Assembly (NCBI RefSeq): GCF_003675325.1
Contig: NZ_CP033073.1
Coordinates: forward strand, 1,922,001 to 1,986,000
Source: Streptomyces dangxiongensis
GTDB taxonomy: Bacteria > Actinomycetota > Actinomycetes > Streptomycetales > Streptomycetaceae
Length of the DNA stretch: 64,000 bases
Reading direction: 5' to 3'
Translations under genes and position numbers: made by a program
The notes under the pieces: generated by a model
The model's database searches: none
What the model saw: the letters and a program-made list of their open reading frames with translations, nothing else
What the model was told of the DNA's origin: nothing
Shown: one piece after another, positions 16,993-25,504 of the stretch
Position numbering within the stretch: position 1 is the stretch's first letter
How the letters are laid out: each line of letters starts with the position of its first letter

Positions 16993-19830
16993 ATGAAAGC
17001 GGGACCCATGGTGTGGATTGCGCGTGAGCACGCCCGACGGCTGGCGCGGTACGCGGTCGCCTTCGAGCCGGGTGACCCGGCCCGTACGGGGCGGATGGCC
17101 TTCTGGGGCCCGGACGGCGGGGACCCGCCCGCACTGCCCGGCGCCGCCCCCGCGGAGGCCGGGCTCGTCACAGCCCACGGACGGCGCCCGGTCCCCGTCC
17201 TGTGGCTGCCCGTCGCCGACGCGCTGCCGGTCCTGACCCTTGCCCGGCGCGAGTACGGCGGCGACGCGGTCCACCCCGCGGCGGCCTTCTGGGGCGCCGC
17301 CACCGCGCTGGCGCTCCATCTGGCCGCCCGCGAACGGCTCCTGCCCGGCGTCTCCACGGGCGGTTACGACTCCTGGCGGGTCGGCCCGTTCGACCCCGCC
17401 GACGTGCTGCGGCTGCGCGAGCTGGCGGCCGCCGCCCCGCCCGAGGCCCTCGCCGTGCCCGTGCCCGGGACCACGCTGCTGCCGCCCGCAGACACAGCGC
17501 TGCGCGCCTTTCTGGACGCCGTCGCCGACACGCTGCCGCGCACCGCGGCCGCCGAGGCGGCCACCGGCCGGGCCGCGTTCGCCGCGACCGCACCCCAGCA
17601 CGTGCCGCAACTGCGCTCCTGGGCGGAGGAGATCGCGCTCGGTGTCGACTCCGGCGTACGGGTCTCGCTTTCCGTGCGGCTGGCCGACGGCACGGACGGC
17701 GCGCCGGTCGGCCGGATCGTCCTCCTGGTGTCCGATCTCGCCGACCCGACCGTGGAACTGACCGCCTCGGAACTCTTCGACGGCGCCCCGCACACGCTGG
17801 GACCCGTGGCCCAGGCCGACACCGTCCGCGCCGTGCGCCGCGCCGCCACCGTGTGGGAACCGCTCGCCCGCCTGCTGCCGGTGCCCCGGCGGCTCGACCT
17901 CGCCGACGAGGAGTTCAGCCAGCTGCTGGGCGGTGCGGCGGCCCGGCTGCGGGCGCACGGCATCGACGTGCGCTGGCCGGACGAGGCGAAACGGCGGCTG
18001 ACCGCTCGGGCCACGGTGGGCGCGGACCGCACCCCGCCGTCCGACCTGCGCTCCTTCCTCGGCGGGGGCGGCACCGTCGGCCTGCGCTGGCAGCTCTGCC
18101 TCGACGACGTTCCGCTGACCGAGGAGGAGACGGCGGCCGTCGCCGAAGCGGGACGGCCGGTGGTCCGGGTGCGCGGCGGCTGGGCGTTCGTCGGCCCGGA
18201 ACTCGCCCGCAGGGCCCGGGACCGCGTGCTGCCTCCGCTCACCGCCGTGGAGACCCTGGCGGTCGCCCTCACCGGGTACGCGGAGATCGGCGGCGAACAG
18301 GTGGCCGTCGCCGACGGTCCCTGGCTGCGCGCGCTGCGCACGCTGCTGACCGACCTCGCCGGTGACGCGCCCGTCGAACAGCCGGCGGGGCTCGCCGCGA
18401 CCCTGCGCGACTACCAGTCGCGCGGACTGGCCTGGCTGGCGCGGATGACCTCGCTCGGCCTCGGCGGCTGTCTCGCCGACGACATGGGCCTCGGCAAGAC
18501 GATCCAGGTCATCGCGCTCCACCTCTTCCGCCAGGAGCACGAGGCAAGCCGCGGCCCCACCCTCGTGGTGTGCCCGGCGTCGCTGCTGGGCAACTGGGAG
18601 CGGGAGATCCGCCGGTTCGCCCCCGGCACCGCCGTGCGCCGCTTCCACGGCGCCGGCCGCAGCGTCGAGGGCGCGGACGGCGGCTTCGTGCTGACCACCT
18701 ACGGCACGATGCGCCTGGACGCCGAGCGGCTCGGCGGCCGGCGCTGGGGGTTGGTCGTCGCCGACGAGGCCCAGCACGTGAAGAACGCGTCGTCCGCCAC
18801 GGCCAGGGCGCTGCGGCTGATCCCGGCGGACGCGCGGGTCGCGCTCACCGGCACCCCTGTGGAGAACAGCCTCTCCGAACTGTGGGCGCTCCTCGACTGG
18901 ACCACGCCCGGTCTGCTCGGCACCCACAGCCGCTTCCGCCGCCGCTGGATCGCCCCGATCGAGGCCGAGCGGTCCGCCGCGAGCGCCGGGGACGGGGTCG
19001 GCCCCGGCGCCACCGCCGGGCGGCTCGCCGGTCTCGTCCGGCCCTTCCTGCTGCGCCGCCGCAAGTCCGACCCGGGTGTGGCGCCCGAACTGCCGCCCAA
19101 GACCGAGACGGACCGTCCGGTGCCGCTGACCGCCGAGCAGTCCGCCCTCTACGAGCAGCATGTGCGCGCCGTGATGGCCGAGATCCGGTCGACCGAGGGA
19201 ATCGCCCGCAGCGGTCTGGTCCTCAAGCTGCTCACGGGTCTGAAGCAGATCTGCAACCACCCGGCGCAGTTCCTCAAGGAGGAGGAGCCGAAGCTGACCG
19301 GCCGCTCCGGCAAACTGGCCCTGCTGGACGAGCTGCTGGACACGATCCTGGCGGAGGACGGCGCGGCGCTGGTGTTCACCCAGTACGTGGCGATGGCGCG
19401 ACTGCTGGAACGGCACCTGCGGGACCGGGGCGTCACGGCCCAGCTGCTGCACGGCGGGACGCCGGTGCCCCGGCGGGAGGAGATGGTCCGCCGCTTCCAG
19501 GACGGCGAGGTGCCGGTCTTCCTGCTGTCGCTGAGGGCGGCCGGTACGGGCCTCAACCTGACCCGGGCCGACCACGTCGTGCACTACGACCGCTGGTGGA
19601 ACCCGGCCGTCGAGGCCCAGGCGACCGACCGGGCCCACCGCATCGGGCAGACCCGGCCGGTGCAGGTGCACCGGATGATCGCGGAGGGCACGGTCGAGGA
19701 CCGTATCGCGGCCCTGATGGAGGCCAAGCGGAAACTGGCCGACGCGGTCGTCGACAGCGGCGAACGGGCGCTGAGCCGGCTCGGGAACGACGAGTTGGCG
19801 AACCTGGTGGAGCTGAGGAGCGCGGAATGA
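16993..19830 (+). CDS. SNF2-family DEAD/DEAH-box ATPase (bacterial Snf2)
   Basis: 945 residues. An N-terminal bacterial SNF2 accessory region spans to about 460, then the two-lobed motor: DDMGLGKTIQVIAL (motif I), VADEAQHVKN (motif II), ALTGTPVENSLSELWALLDW (motif III), LHGGTPVPRREEMVRRFQ and DRAHRIGQTRPVQVHR (motif VI). It should translocate on double-stranded DNA and remodel protein-DNA complexes. ATG 17008, preceded by GGGACCC, is an alternative start, 15 bases downstream. The stop overlaps the SWIM-protein start. Such pairs are common in actinobacteria outside biosynthetic clusters, so its location inside one is odd. Confidence 0.9.
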   Translation: MKAGPMVWIAREHARRLARYAVAFEPGDPARTGRMAFWGPDGGDPPALPGAAPAEAGLVTAHGRRPVPVLWLPVADALPVLTLARREYGGDAVHPAAAFWGAATALALHLAARERLLPGVSTGGYDSWRVGPFDPADVLRLRELAAAAPPEALAVPVPGTTLLPPADTALRAFLDAVADTLPRTAAAEAATGRAAFAATAPQHVPQLRSWAEEIALGVDSGVRVSLSVRLADGTDGAPVGRIVLLVSDLADPTVELTASELFDGAPHTLGPVAQADTVRAVRRAATVWEPLARLLPVPRRLDLADEEFSQLLGGAAARLRAHGIDVRWPDEAKRRLTARATVGADRTPPSDLRSFLGGGGTVGLRWQLCLDDVPLTEEETAAVAEAGRPVVRVRGGWAFVGPELARRARDRVLPPLTAVETLAVALTGYAEIGGEQVAVADGPWLRALRTLLTDLAGDAPVEQPAGLAATLRDYQSRGLAWLARMTSLGLGGCLADDMGLGKTIQVIALHLFRQEHEASRGPTLVVCPASLLGNWEREIRRFAPGTAVRRFHGAGRSVEGADGGFVLTTYGTMRLDAERLGGRRWGLVVADEAQHVKNASSATARALRLIPADARVALTGTPVENSLSELWALLDWTTPGLLGTHSRFRRRWIAPIEAERSAASAGDGVGPGATAGRLAGLVRPFLLRRRKSDPGVAPELPPKTETDRPVPLTAEQSALYEQHVRAVMAEIRSTEGIARSGLVLKLLTGLKQICNHPAQFLKEEEPKLTGRSGKLALLDELLDTILAEDGAALVFTQYVAMARLLERHLRDRGVTAQLLHGGTPVPRREEMVRRFQDGEVPVFLLSLRAAGTGLNLTRADHVVHYDRWWNPAVEAQATDRAHRIGQTRPVQVHRMIAEGTVEDRIAALMEAKRKLADAVVDSGERALSRLGNDELANLVELRSAE

Positions 19831-21125
19831 GCGACGAACACGACAACCGGCCGCGGGGTTTCGCCGCCTTCCCCTCCCGCAGGGGCGGCCGGATCCGCGG
19901 CCAGTCCTGGTGGAGCCGGGCCTGGGTGGAGTCGATGGAGGACGGCTGGCCCGAGGAGGAACCGCTGAAAAAGGGGCGGACCGTCGCCCGCTCCGGTCGC
20001 CTCGGCCCCCTCACGGTCGGTCCCGGGCGGGTCAGCACACAGGTGTACGACGACGGCGCCGACGAGCCGTACACGGTGGTCCTCGCCCTCCCCGAGCTGG
20101 ACGACGAGCAGTGGGACGCCCTGTGGGAACGCACCGCGGACCGGCCGGCGGAGACGGAAGCGCTGCTCGCCGGTGAGCTGCCGCCGGATCTCCTGGAGGC
20201 GGCGGAGGACGCCCGGCTGGGGCTGCTTCCGGGCTACGGCGAGCTGGAACCGGACTGCGGTTGCGACGAGCCGGACCATCCGTGCGCGCACGCGATCGCG
20301 CTCGGCTACCAGTTCTCCTGGCTGCTCGACGAGGAACCGCAGCTCCTGCTGCTGGTACGCGGCCGGGACTGGGGTACGGCCCTGGAGGAGCTGAAGTCCG
20401 TCCTCCTCCTGCGCGCCATGACCGAGACCACCGGGGACGGGGAGGACGAGGAGGACGCCGGCACGGAGGCGGTGCGGCCGGACGCTCCGGCCGTCACCGG
20501 GCCCCCCGCTGTCGGCACCCCCGCCGACGAGGCGTACGCCCGCCCGGCCGTCCCCCTTCCCCCGCTCCCCCCGCTGCCCGACCCGCCGCAGGACGGCACC
20601 GAGCCGGTCACCGGCATCGAGGCGGACCCGCTGGAGCGGCTGGTCGCCGACGCGGCCGTACGCGCCCGGGAACTCCTCGCGTACACCCTGGGGGCGGGCG
20701 ACGGGCCGCCCCGGCTCCTCGGCCGGTGGCAGGACACCGTACGGATCGCCGCCACCCACCCCGACCCCCGGGTGCCCGCGCGGCTGCGGGACGCCTGCGA
20801 CCGGCCGGAGGAGCTGGACCGGGCGGCCGAGGCGTGGCGGTGGGGCGGAGCCGCGGCACTGGAGGTGCTCGAAGAGGCATGGCAGCCCGAGGGGCCCGAC
20901 ATGGTCCGCGCGTGCACGGCGCTCTCGACGGGCTGGGAGGACGAGGGGCTGCCCGAACCGGTCGTCCGTGACAACCGCTGGACGCTGCCGGGCCGGGGCC
21001 TGCAACTACGGTACGGGCGCGACGGCCGCTGGTATCCGTACCGGGAGCGGTCCGGCACCTGGTGGCCCGCCGGGCCGCCCGCGCACGACCCCGTGCTGGC
21101 GCTCGCCGAACTCCTCGACGGCTGA
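19827..21125 (+). CDS. SWIM zinc-finger protein, partner of the SNF2 ATPase
   Basis: 432 residues. Around residues 142-155 lies a SWIM motif, DCGCDEPDHPCAH (CxC...CxH), a zinc-binding nucleic-acid or protein interaction module. The N-terminus (FPSRRGGRIRGQSWWSRAWV) is typical of the SNF2-linked family, and a Pro-rich linker spans about residues 230-255. Start ATG overlaps the helicase stop, so the two are made together and probably act as one complex. Function in the cell is not established in my knowledge. Confidence 0.85.
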   Translation: MSDEHDNRPRGFAAFPSRRGGRIRGQSWWSRAWVESMEDGWPEEEPLKKGRTVARSGRLGPLTVGPGRVSTQVYDDGADEPYTVVLALPELDDEQWDALWERTADRPAETEALLAGELPPDLLEAAEDARLGLLPGYGELEPDCGCDEPDHPCAHAIALGYQFSWLLDEEPQLLLLVRGRDWGTALEELKSVLLLRAMTETTGDGEDEEDAGTEAVRPDAPAVTGPPAVGTPADEAYARPAVPLPPLPPLPDPPQDGTEPVTGIEADPLERLVADAAVRARELLAYTLGAGDGPPRLLGRWQDTVRIAATHPDPRVPARLRDACDRPEELDRAAEAWRWGGAAALEVLEEAWQPEGPDMVRACTALSTGWEDEGLPEPVVRDNRWTLPGRGLQLRYGRDGRWYPYRERSGTWWPAGPPAHDPVLALAELLDG

Positions 21126-21213
21126 CCGCCCGACCGCCACCGGCGGCCGGCCCGCCCCCGCACCGGGGCGCGGACCGGCCGCTTTCCCGTGCTCCCGACG
21201 GCCACCGCCCGCC

Positions 21214-21240
21214 GAGTCAGGCTCCAACGAGCCTCCAGAT
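21214..21240 (+). promoter_or_regulatory. Palindrome and shared motif before the AMP-ligase operon
   Basis: AGGCTC-CAAC-GAGCCT is a perfect 6-bp inverted repeat (21219-21234). It can also be read as two heptamers, GGCTCCA and GCCTCCA, 11 bases apart, the spacing used by SARP proteins. The GAGTCAGGCTCCA string matches the one at 11871. It lies about 70 bases before the GTG at 21309. Confidence 0.45.
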
Positions 21241-21308
21241 GCCGGAACCACCATGGGGATCAACGCGTTCGCCGGACCCCGGCGGGGCGCGGACCGGAAG
21301 GAGGCATC

Positions 21309-22778
21309 GTGGAGGGCACCACCATCGCGGGGCCGCGTCCGCTCGTCGAGAGCTTCGTGGACCAGGCCCGGCGGACGCCGGCGGCGACCGCCCTGGTGTG
21401 GCGGGGGCACTCGGTCGGCTACGGGGCGCTGCTCGCCCACGCGGAGCGGGCACGGGACCGGATCGCCGCGCTGCCGGCCGGCGCGCCGGTGGCCCTGCCG
21501 GCGGTCAAGTCGCCCCGGACCGTCGCGCTGGTCCTGGCCTGTCTGCTGGCCCGGCGCCCGCTGCTGCTGCCGTCACCAGCCCTGGGCGCGGACGTCATGG
21601 AGCGGCTGTACGAGCAGGCCGGTGTGGGCCATGTGCTCGCTCCGGGGCGACCGCCCGCGGCCCGCCGCTCCCCGGGCGCGGACCTCACCGGGACCGCACT
21701 GCTCCTCACCACCTCCGGATCCACCGGTCTGCCCAAGATCGTCCCGCTACCCGGTGCCGCGCTGGACCGTTTCGTGGTCTGGGCGGGCAACGCCTTCGGT
21801 ATCGGCCCCGGCACGACCGTGCTCAACTACGCGCCGTTGAACTTCGACGTGTGCCTGCTGGACGTGTGGACGACCCTCGCCCGTGGTGGACGGGTCGTCC
21901 TGGTGGACGCGGACCGCGTCACCGACGGCGGCCGCCTCCTCGACCTCGTCGAGCGCGAGCGCCCCGAGGTGGTCCAGTCGGTGCCGATGTTCTACCGGCT
22001 CCTGGCCGACGCCGCCCGCGCCGGGGGCCGTACGCTCCCGTCCGTCCGGCACGCCGTCTTCACCGGGGACACCATGCCCGCCCCGGTCCTGGCGGCGCTG
22101 CCGGGACTGCTGCCCCGTGCCCGGCTGTACAACGTCTACGGCTGCACCGAGACCAACGACAGCTTCCTGTACGAACTGCGCGGCGCCCCGGACCCCGATC
22201 GCCCGCTGCCGATCGGGCAGCCGCTGCCCGGCGTGGCGGCCCTGCTCGTCGGCGCGGAGGGCCGGGTGCTGGACGGGCCGGGGACCGGTGAGCTGTACGT
22301 CTCCACCCCCTTCCAGAGCGAGGGCTACCTCGGCGCGGCCGCCGCGTCCGGCGCGTTCGTCCCGCATCCGGAGGGAGCGGACGAGCGGTGCTGGTTCCGC
22401 AGCGGCGACCTGGTGCGCCGCTCGGCCGACGGAACGCTCACCCTGGTGGGGCGCACCGACTTCCAGGTCAAGGTCCGCGGCGTCCGGGTCAACCCGCAGG
22501 AGGTCGAACACCTGCTGCTGGCGCACCCGGACGTCGCCGAGGCCGCCGTGGTGGCGGTGCCCGACCCGGTGGCCGGGCGGAGGCTGCACGCCGTGGCGCG
22601 CCGTGGCCCCGGCACCGGGGTCAACAGCCTGGCCCTGCGCGGGCATCTGGCGCGCGCACTGCCCCGGGCCGCGATCCCCGCGGCCCTGCTGATCACCGAC
22701 GAGCCGCTGCCCAGGACCGCCACCGGCAAGGTCGACCGGGAGCGCGCCGTACGAGTCCACTTCACCGAGGAGAGCTGA
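21309..22778 (+). CDS. Stand-alone AMP-dependent ligase / adenylation enzyme
   Basis: 489 residues. Adenylation motifs: TTSGSTGLPK (A3), YNVYGCTETND (A5), WFRSGDLVRR (A7), GRTDFQVKVRGVRVNPQEVE (A8) and the catalytic Lys in PRTATGKVDR (A10). It should activate a carboxylic or amino acid as the adenylate and load it on the carrier protein encoded next. AAGGAGG 5 bases before the GTG fixes the start. Sizes and order (ligase, carrier, acyl-CoA dehydrogenase nearby) recall prolyl-AMP ligase systems that make pyrrole-2-carboxyl thioesters; whether proline is the substrate cannot be read by eye. Confidence 0.88.
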   Translation: MEGTTIAGPRPLVESFVDQARRTPAATALVWRGHSVGYGALLAHAERARDRIAALPAGAPVALPAVKSPRTVALVLACLLARRPLLLPSPALGADVMERLYEQAGVGHVLAPGRPPAARRSPGADLTGTALLLTTSGSTGLPKIVPLPGAALDRFVVWAGNAFGIGPGTTVLNYAPLNFDVCLLDVWTTLARGGRVVLVDADRVTDGGRLLDLVERERPEVVQSVPMFYRLLADAARAGGRTLPSVRHAVFTGDTMPAPVLAALPGLLPRARLYNVYGCTETNDSFLYELRGAPDPDRPLPIGQPLPGVAALLVGAEGRVLDGPGTGELYVSTPFQSEGYLGAAAASGAFVPHPEGADERCWFRSGDLVRRSADGTLTLVGRTDFQVKVRGVRVNPQEVEHLLLAHPDVAEAAVVAVPDPVAGRRLHAVARRGPGTGVNSLALRGHLARALPRAAIPAALLITDEPLPRTATGKVDRERAVRVHFTEES

Positions 22779-22779
22779 C

Positions 22780-23043
22780 ATGCCTTACGCCCAGGCCATC
22801 AAGGAGTTCGTGGTCGCGGAGTTCCTGCCGGACGTGTCTCCGGCCGAACTGGACGCCGACTACGACCTGCTGGCGAGCGGGGTGATCGACAGTCTGGGGC
22901 TGCTGAAGGTGATCGCCTGGATCGAGGACCGGTACGGGATCGACACCGACACGGTCGAGCTGCGGCCGGAATCCTTCCACACGGTGGCGGCCATCGACGC
23001 GTTCATCACGCACGCGTCGCCGCAGCGGGCGAAGAGCGCGTAG
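22780..23043 (+). CDS. Peptidyl/acyl carrier protein
   Basis: 87 residues with the phosphopantetheine Ser in SGVIDSLGLLKV. Its sequence differs from the PKS ACP at 14510 and resembles discrete carriers paired with stand-alone ligases. It lies 1 base after the ligase stop. Predicted to hold the activated acid while the dehydrogenase at 25278 and other enzymes act on it. Start ATG follows GAGGAGAGCT. Confidence 0.9.
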   Translation: MPYAQAIKEFVVAEFLPDVSPAELDADYDLLASGVIDSLGLLKVIAWIEDRYGIDTDTVELRPESFHTVAAIDAFITHASPQRAKSA

Positions 23044-23045
23044 CC

Positions 23046-24080
23046 GTGCACGAAGCCGTCACCATGCTGCTCCAGCGGGAGCGGCCCGTGGAAGCGCCGG
23101 TCTGGCGGTCGTTCTGGGACCGGCTGCGCGAGGGCGGGCTGCGGCGGGGCGAGTCGGTGGCCCTGCTCGCCTCGCTGGCCACCCGGATGCCCGACCGCAC
23201 CACCCTGACCGGCCTCCTGGACTCGCTGGCCGGGTACCGGTCCGCCGACGTGCCCGCCGAGGTCGGCACCGCCGTCAACATCGTCGGGACCGGCGGGGGG
23301 CCGCGCACGTTCAACATCTCGACGGCCGCCGCGTTCGTCGCCGCCGCGATGGGCGTCCGGGTCGTGAAGACCGGATCGCGCGCCTGGACCGGCGGTCTCG
23401 GCTCGGTCGACCTGCTGGAGCGGCTCGGGGTTCCGCTGACCGCGTCGTACGAGCAGACGCACGCGTCCCTGGAGGCGCACGGCATCGCCTTCGCCGGCGC
23501 CTTCGTCTACCCGGCCGAACTCGGCCTGCTGGCCCGGAGCGTGCTGCCGCTGGACATCAGGCGACTCGGCGGTTTCGTCAACGCGCTCGGCCCCTTCCTG
23601 GCGCGGCTGCCGGCCAGGGCGCAGCTCACCGGCGTCGCGGACCGGCGGCTGCTGACCGGGCTGCGGCACGCCGCCGGGCACCTGGCGCGGGGCGAGGTCC
23701 GCTCGGTGTGGCTGTGCGCCAACGAGGCGGGTGCCGACGAACTCCTGAGCTTCCTGCCGAACCGGGTGTACGCGTGTGAGGGTGCCCTGGAGGACGAGTT
23801 CGTGCTCGACCCGGCCCGGCTCGGGCTGCGTCCGGGCTCGCCGGACGAGCTGCGGCCGCGGGACGGCGACCCGGTGGCCCGCTTCCACGAGGTGCTGTCC
23901 GGGCAGGGCACACCGGTGGCGGAGGAGACCGTGGCCCTGAACGCCGCCGCGCTGGCGGTGGCCGGGCAGGTCACCGGCGACTGGGGGGCCGCGTTGGACG
24001 CGGCCCGCGAGGTGATCCGCGACGGCCGGGGCCTCGGCCTGCTGTCCCGGCTGCGGTCGGGGGCGGCCGCCCATGCCTGA
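23046..24080 (+). CDS. TrpD-like phosphoribosyltransferase, divergent
   Basis: 344 residues, family length. TrpD joins PRPP to the amino group of anthranilate. The fold is clear: IVGTGGGPRTFNISTAAAF (PRPP loop) and GGFVNALGPF. Key positions differ from true TrpD: GTGGD reads GTGGG, KHGNR reads KTGSR, and the GxRTxFNxLGPL segment, whose Arg binds the anthranilate carboxylate, reads RRLGGFVNALGPF. The pair ADE typical of the metal site is present. Inference: it phosphoribosylates another amino substrate. It starts 2 bases after the carrier gene and overlaps the next gene by 8 bases. Confidence 0.85.
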   Translation: MHEAVTMLLQRERPVEAPVWRSFWDRLREGGLRRGESVALLASLATRMPDRTTLTGLLDSLAGYRSADVPAEVGTAVNIVGTGGGPRTFNISTAAAFVAAAMGVRVVKTGSRAWTGGLGSVDLLERLGVPLTASYEQTHASLEAHGIAFAGAFVYPAELGLLARSVLPLDIRRLGGFVNALGPFLARLPARAQLTGVADRRLLTGLRHAAGHLARGEVRSVWLCANEAGADELLSFLPNRVYACEGALEDEFVLDPARLGLRPGSPDELRPRDGDPVARFHEVLSGQGTPVAEETVALNAAALAVAGQVTGDWGAALDAAREVIRDGRGLGLLSRLRSGAAAHA

Positions 24081-24918
24081 GTTCTTCGCCCGCCGCCGTC
24101 CCGGCCGGCCTGGACTCGCGGTGTTCCTCAACGCCGGTGACCCGCCGCTGGACACGCTGCCCGACCTCACGGCCATGCTCGACGAGAGTGAGGTCGACTG
24201 CCTCGAACTGGCCGTGCCGTTCCCCGGCTCGGCCACCGACGGGCCCGTCGTGCGGGCCTCCGCCGGCCGGGCGCTGGCCGCCGGAGCGACGTTCCGGGGC
24301 GTGCTGGACGCCGTCGCGTCCGTGCGGCCGGGGTTGCGTCGGCTGCGGATCGCGCTGCTCGCCGACTGGAGCCACACCGCCCGGGACACCGCCCCCGCCG
24401 ACTTCGCCGCCGCCGTCCGCGACGCCGGCTGCGACGGGCTGCTGCTGCACGGGGTGCCGCCCCGACTGCGCGCGGCCCATTACGAGGCCGTGCGCCGGGC
24501 GGGACTGCCGCTCGTCACGACCTGCTATGCCGTCTCCGGCCCCGACGCCGTGGCCGAGGCGGCGGACCTCGCCTCCGCGTATGTGTACCTGGTCGCGCAC
24601 TACGGCCGCAGTGGCACCACCGCGGCCCCAAACCGGGACCGGCTCGGGGCGGTCCTCACCACCCTGCGCTCCACCGCGTCCGCGCCCGTGGCCGTCGGCT
24701 TCGGGATCAGGACCGCCCGCGACGTCGCGCGCGTGGCACGGCTGGGCGCCGACGCCGCCGTGGTCGGCAGCGCGGGGGTGGCCCGCATCGAAGAGGCCCG
24801 CGTGCTGGGGCGTGACCCCGTCGAGGAGCTGCGCTCCTTCGTCCGGGACCTGCGCGCCCCGGTCCGCACAGACACCGGCCAACCGGAAGAAGGGATCGAC
24901 ACCCATGATCGTCCGTAA
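24073..24918 (+). CDS. TrpA-like tryptophan synthase alpha subunit homologue
   Basis: 281 residues, TIM barrel. TrpA cleaves indole-glycerol phosphate to indole and glyceraldehyde 3-phosphate by retro-aldol chemistry. The catalytic Glu (LELAVPF) and Asp (ATDGPVV) are both in place, and the phosphate site is recognisable (VAVGFGIRTARDVARV, then VVGSAG). The usual SDPLADG reads PGSATDG. No trpB lies nearby, so the released ring would not be joined to serine here. Overlaps the TrpD-like gene by 8 bases. Likely cleaves a ring-glycerol phosphate made by the TrpC-like enzyme. Confidence 0.87.
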   Translation: MPEFFARRRPGRPGLAVFLNAGDPPLDTLPDLTAMLDESEVDCLELAVPFPGSATDGPVVRASAGRALAAGATFRGVLDAVASVRPGLRRLRIALLADWSHTARDTAPADFAAAVRDAGCDGLLLHGVPPRLRAAHYEAVRRAGLPLVTTCYAVSGPDAVAEAADLASAYVYLVAHYGRSGTTAAPNRDRLGAVLTTLRSTASAPVAVGFGIRTARDVARVARLGADAAVVGSAGVARIEEARVLGRDPVEELRSFVRDLRAPVRTDTGQPEEGIDTHDRP

Positions 24919-25504
24919 GCTCGAAGAGGTCACCAGTGTCGACTGGGGCAACGGCCTGAGCCGCCGCTTTCTCACTCTGGGCGACGGCATCGGCTACACC
25001 GTCACCGACACCACCGTCCGCGCGGGCACCAAGTCCCGCCTGGAGTACCGCAACCACCTGGAGACCTGCTACTGCATAGGGGGCAGCGGCGAGGTGATCG
25101 ACACCGAGGGCACCGTCCACCCGATCACCCCCGGCACGCTGTACTCGCTCGACCGGCACGACGCGCACTGGCTCGTCGCGCATCCGGAGGAGGACCTGCG
25201 CCTGGTGTGCGTGTTCACCCCCGCGCTGCGCGGCGACGAACGCCACGACCTCGACTCGTCCGGCTACTCCACTACTGATGATCGAGTGGACCGCGGAACA
25301 GCGGGCGCTGCGCGAAGGCCTCGCGCCCTGGCTGGAGAAGCTCAACACCGGTCACGTCGAACGCGACGCGGCTGCCTCGTTCTCGTACGAGAACTGGCGG
25401 ACGCTGGCCCGGACCGGCATCCTCGGGCTGCCCTTCCCGGAGCGGTGGGGCGGCCTCGGGCAGTCGCTGCTGACCACGATGTACGTCCTGGAGGGGCTCG
25501 GTGA
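24905..25504 (+). CDS. Ectoine-synthase (EctC)-like cupin, with anomalous C-terminal extension
   Basis: The first about 125 residues match EctC closely: MIVRKLEEV start, DTTVRAGT, NHLETCYC, PGTLYSLDRHDAHW and LVCVF. The metal ligands of EctC (Glu of NHLE, Tyr of TLY, His of DAHW) and the ERH pair near the end are kept. EctC closes a ring by condensing an amine with an amide. EctA and EctB are absent, so ectoine itself is unlikely. The family ends near here, but this frame continues 75 residues, overlapping the next gene by 227 bases. A TGA in another frame at 25276-25278 would give a normal length and the usual TGATG coupling, so a one-base indel is suspected. Start overlaps the TrpA-like gene by 14 bases. 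Confidence 0.8.
   Translation: MIVRKLEEVTSVDWGNGLSRRFLTLGDGIGYTVTDTTVRAGTKSRLEYRNHLETCYCIGGSGEVIDTEGTVHPITPGTLYSLDRHDAHWLVAHPEEDLRLVCVFTPALRGDERHDLDSSGYSTTDDRVDRGTAGAARRPRALAGEAQHRSRRTRRGCLVLVRELADAGPDRHPRAALPGAVGRPRAVAADHDVRPGGAR

Noticed and set aside
14736..17357. Long reverse-strand frame across the ACP, oxidase and ABM genes
   Set aside because: It spans several real genes and the tandem repeat; only the ABM segment, in its own frame, is credible.
16873..19671. Long reverse-strand open frame opposite the SNF2 gene
   Set aside because: It mirrors a well-supported gene, encodes Gly/Arg/Ala-rich sequence without domains, and arises from GC-rich codon use.
24905..25278. An ectoine biosynthesis locus
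   Set aside because: ectA, ectB and ectD are absent and the gene is coupled to the trp-like operon.
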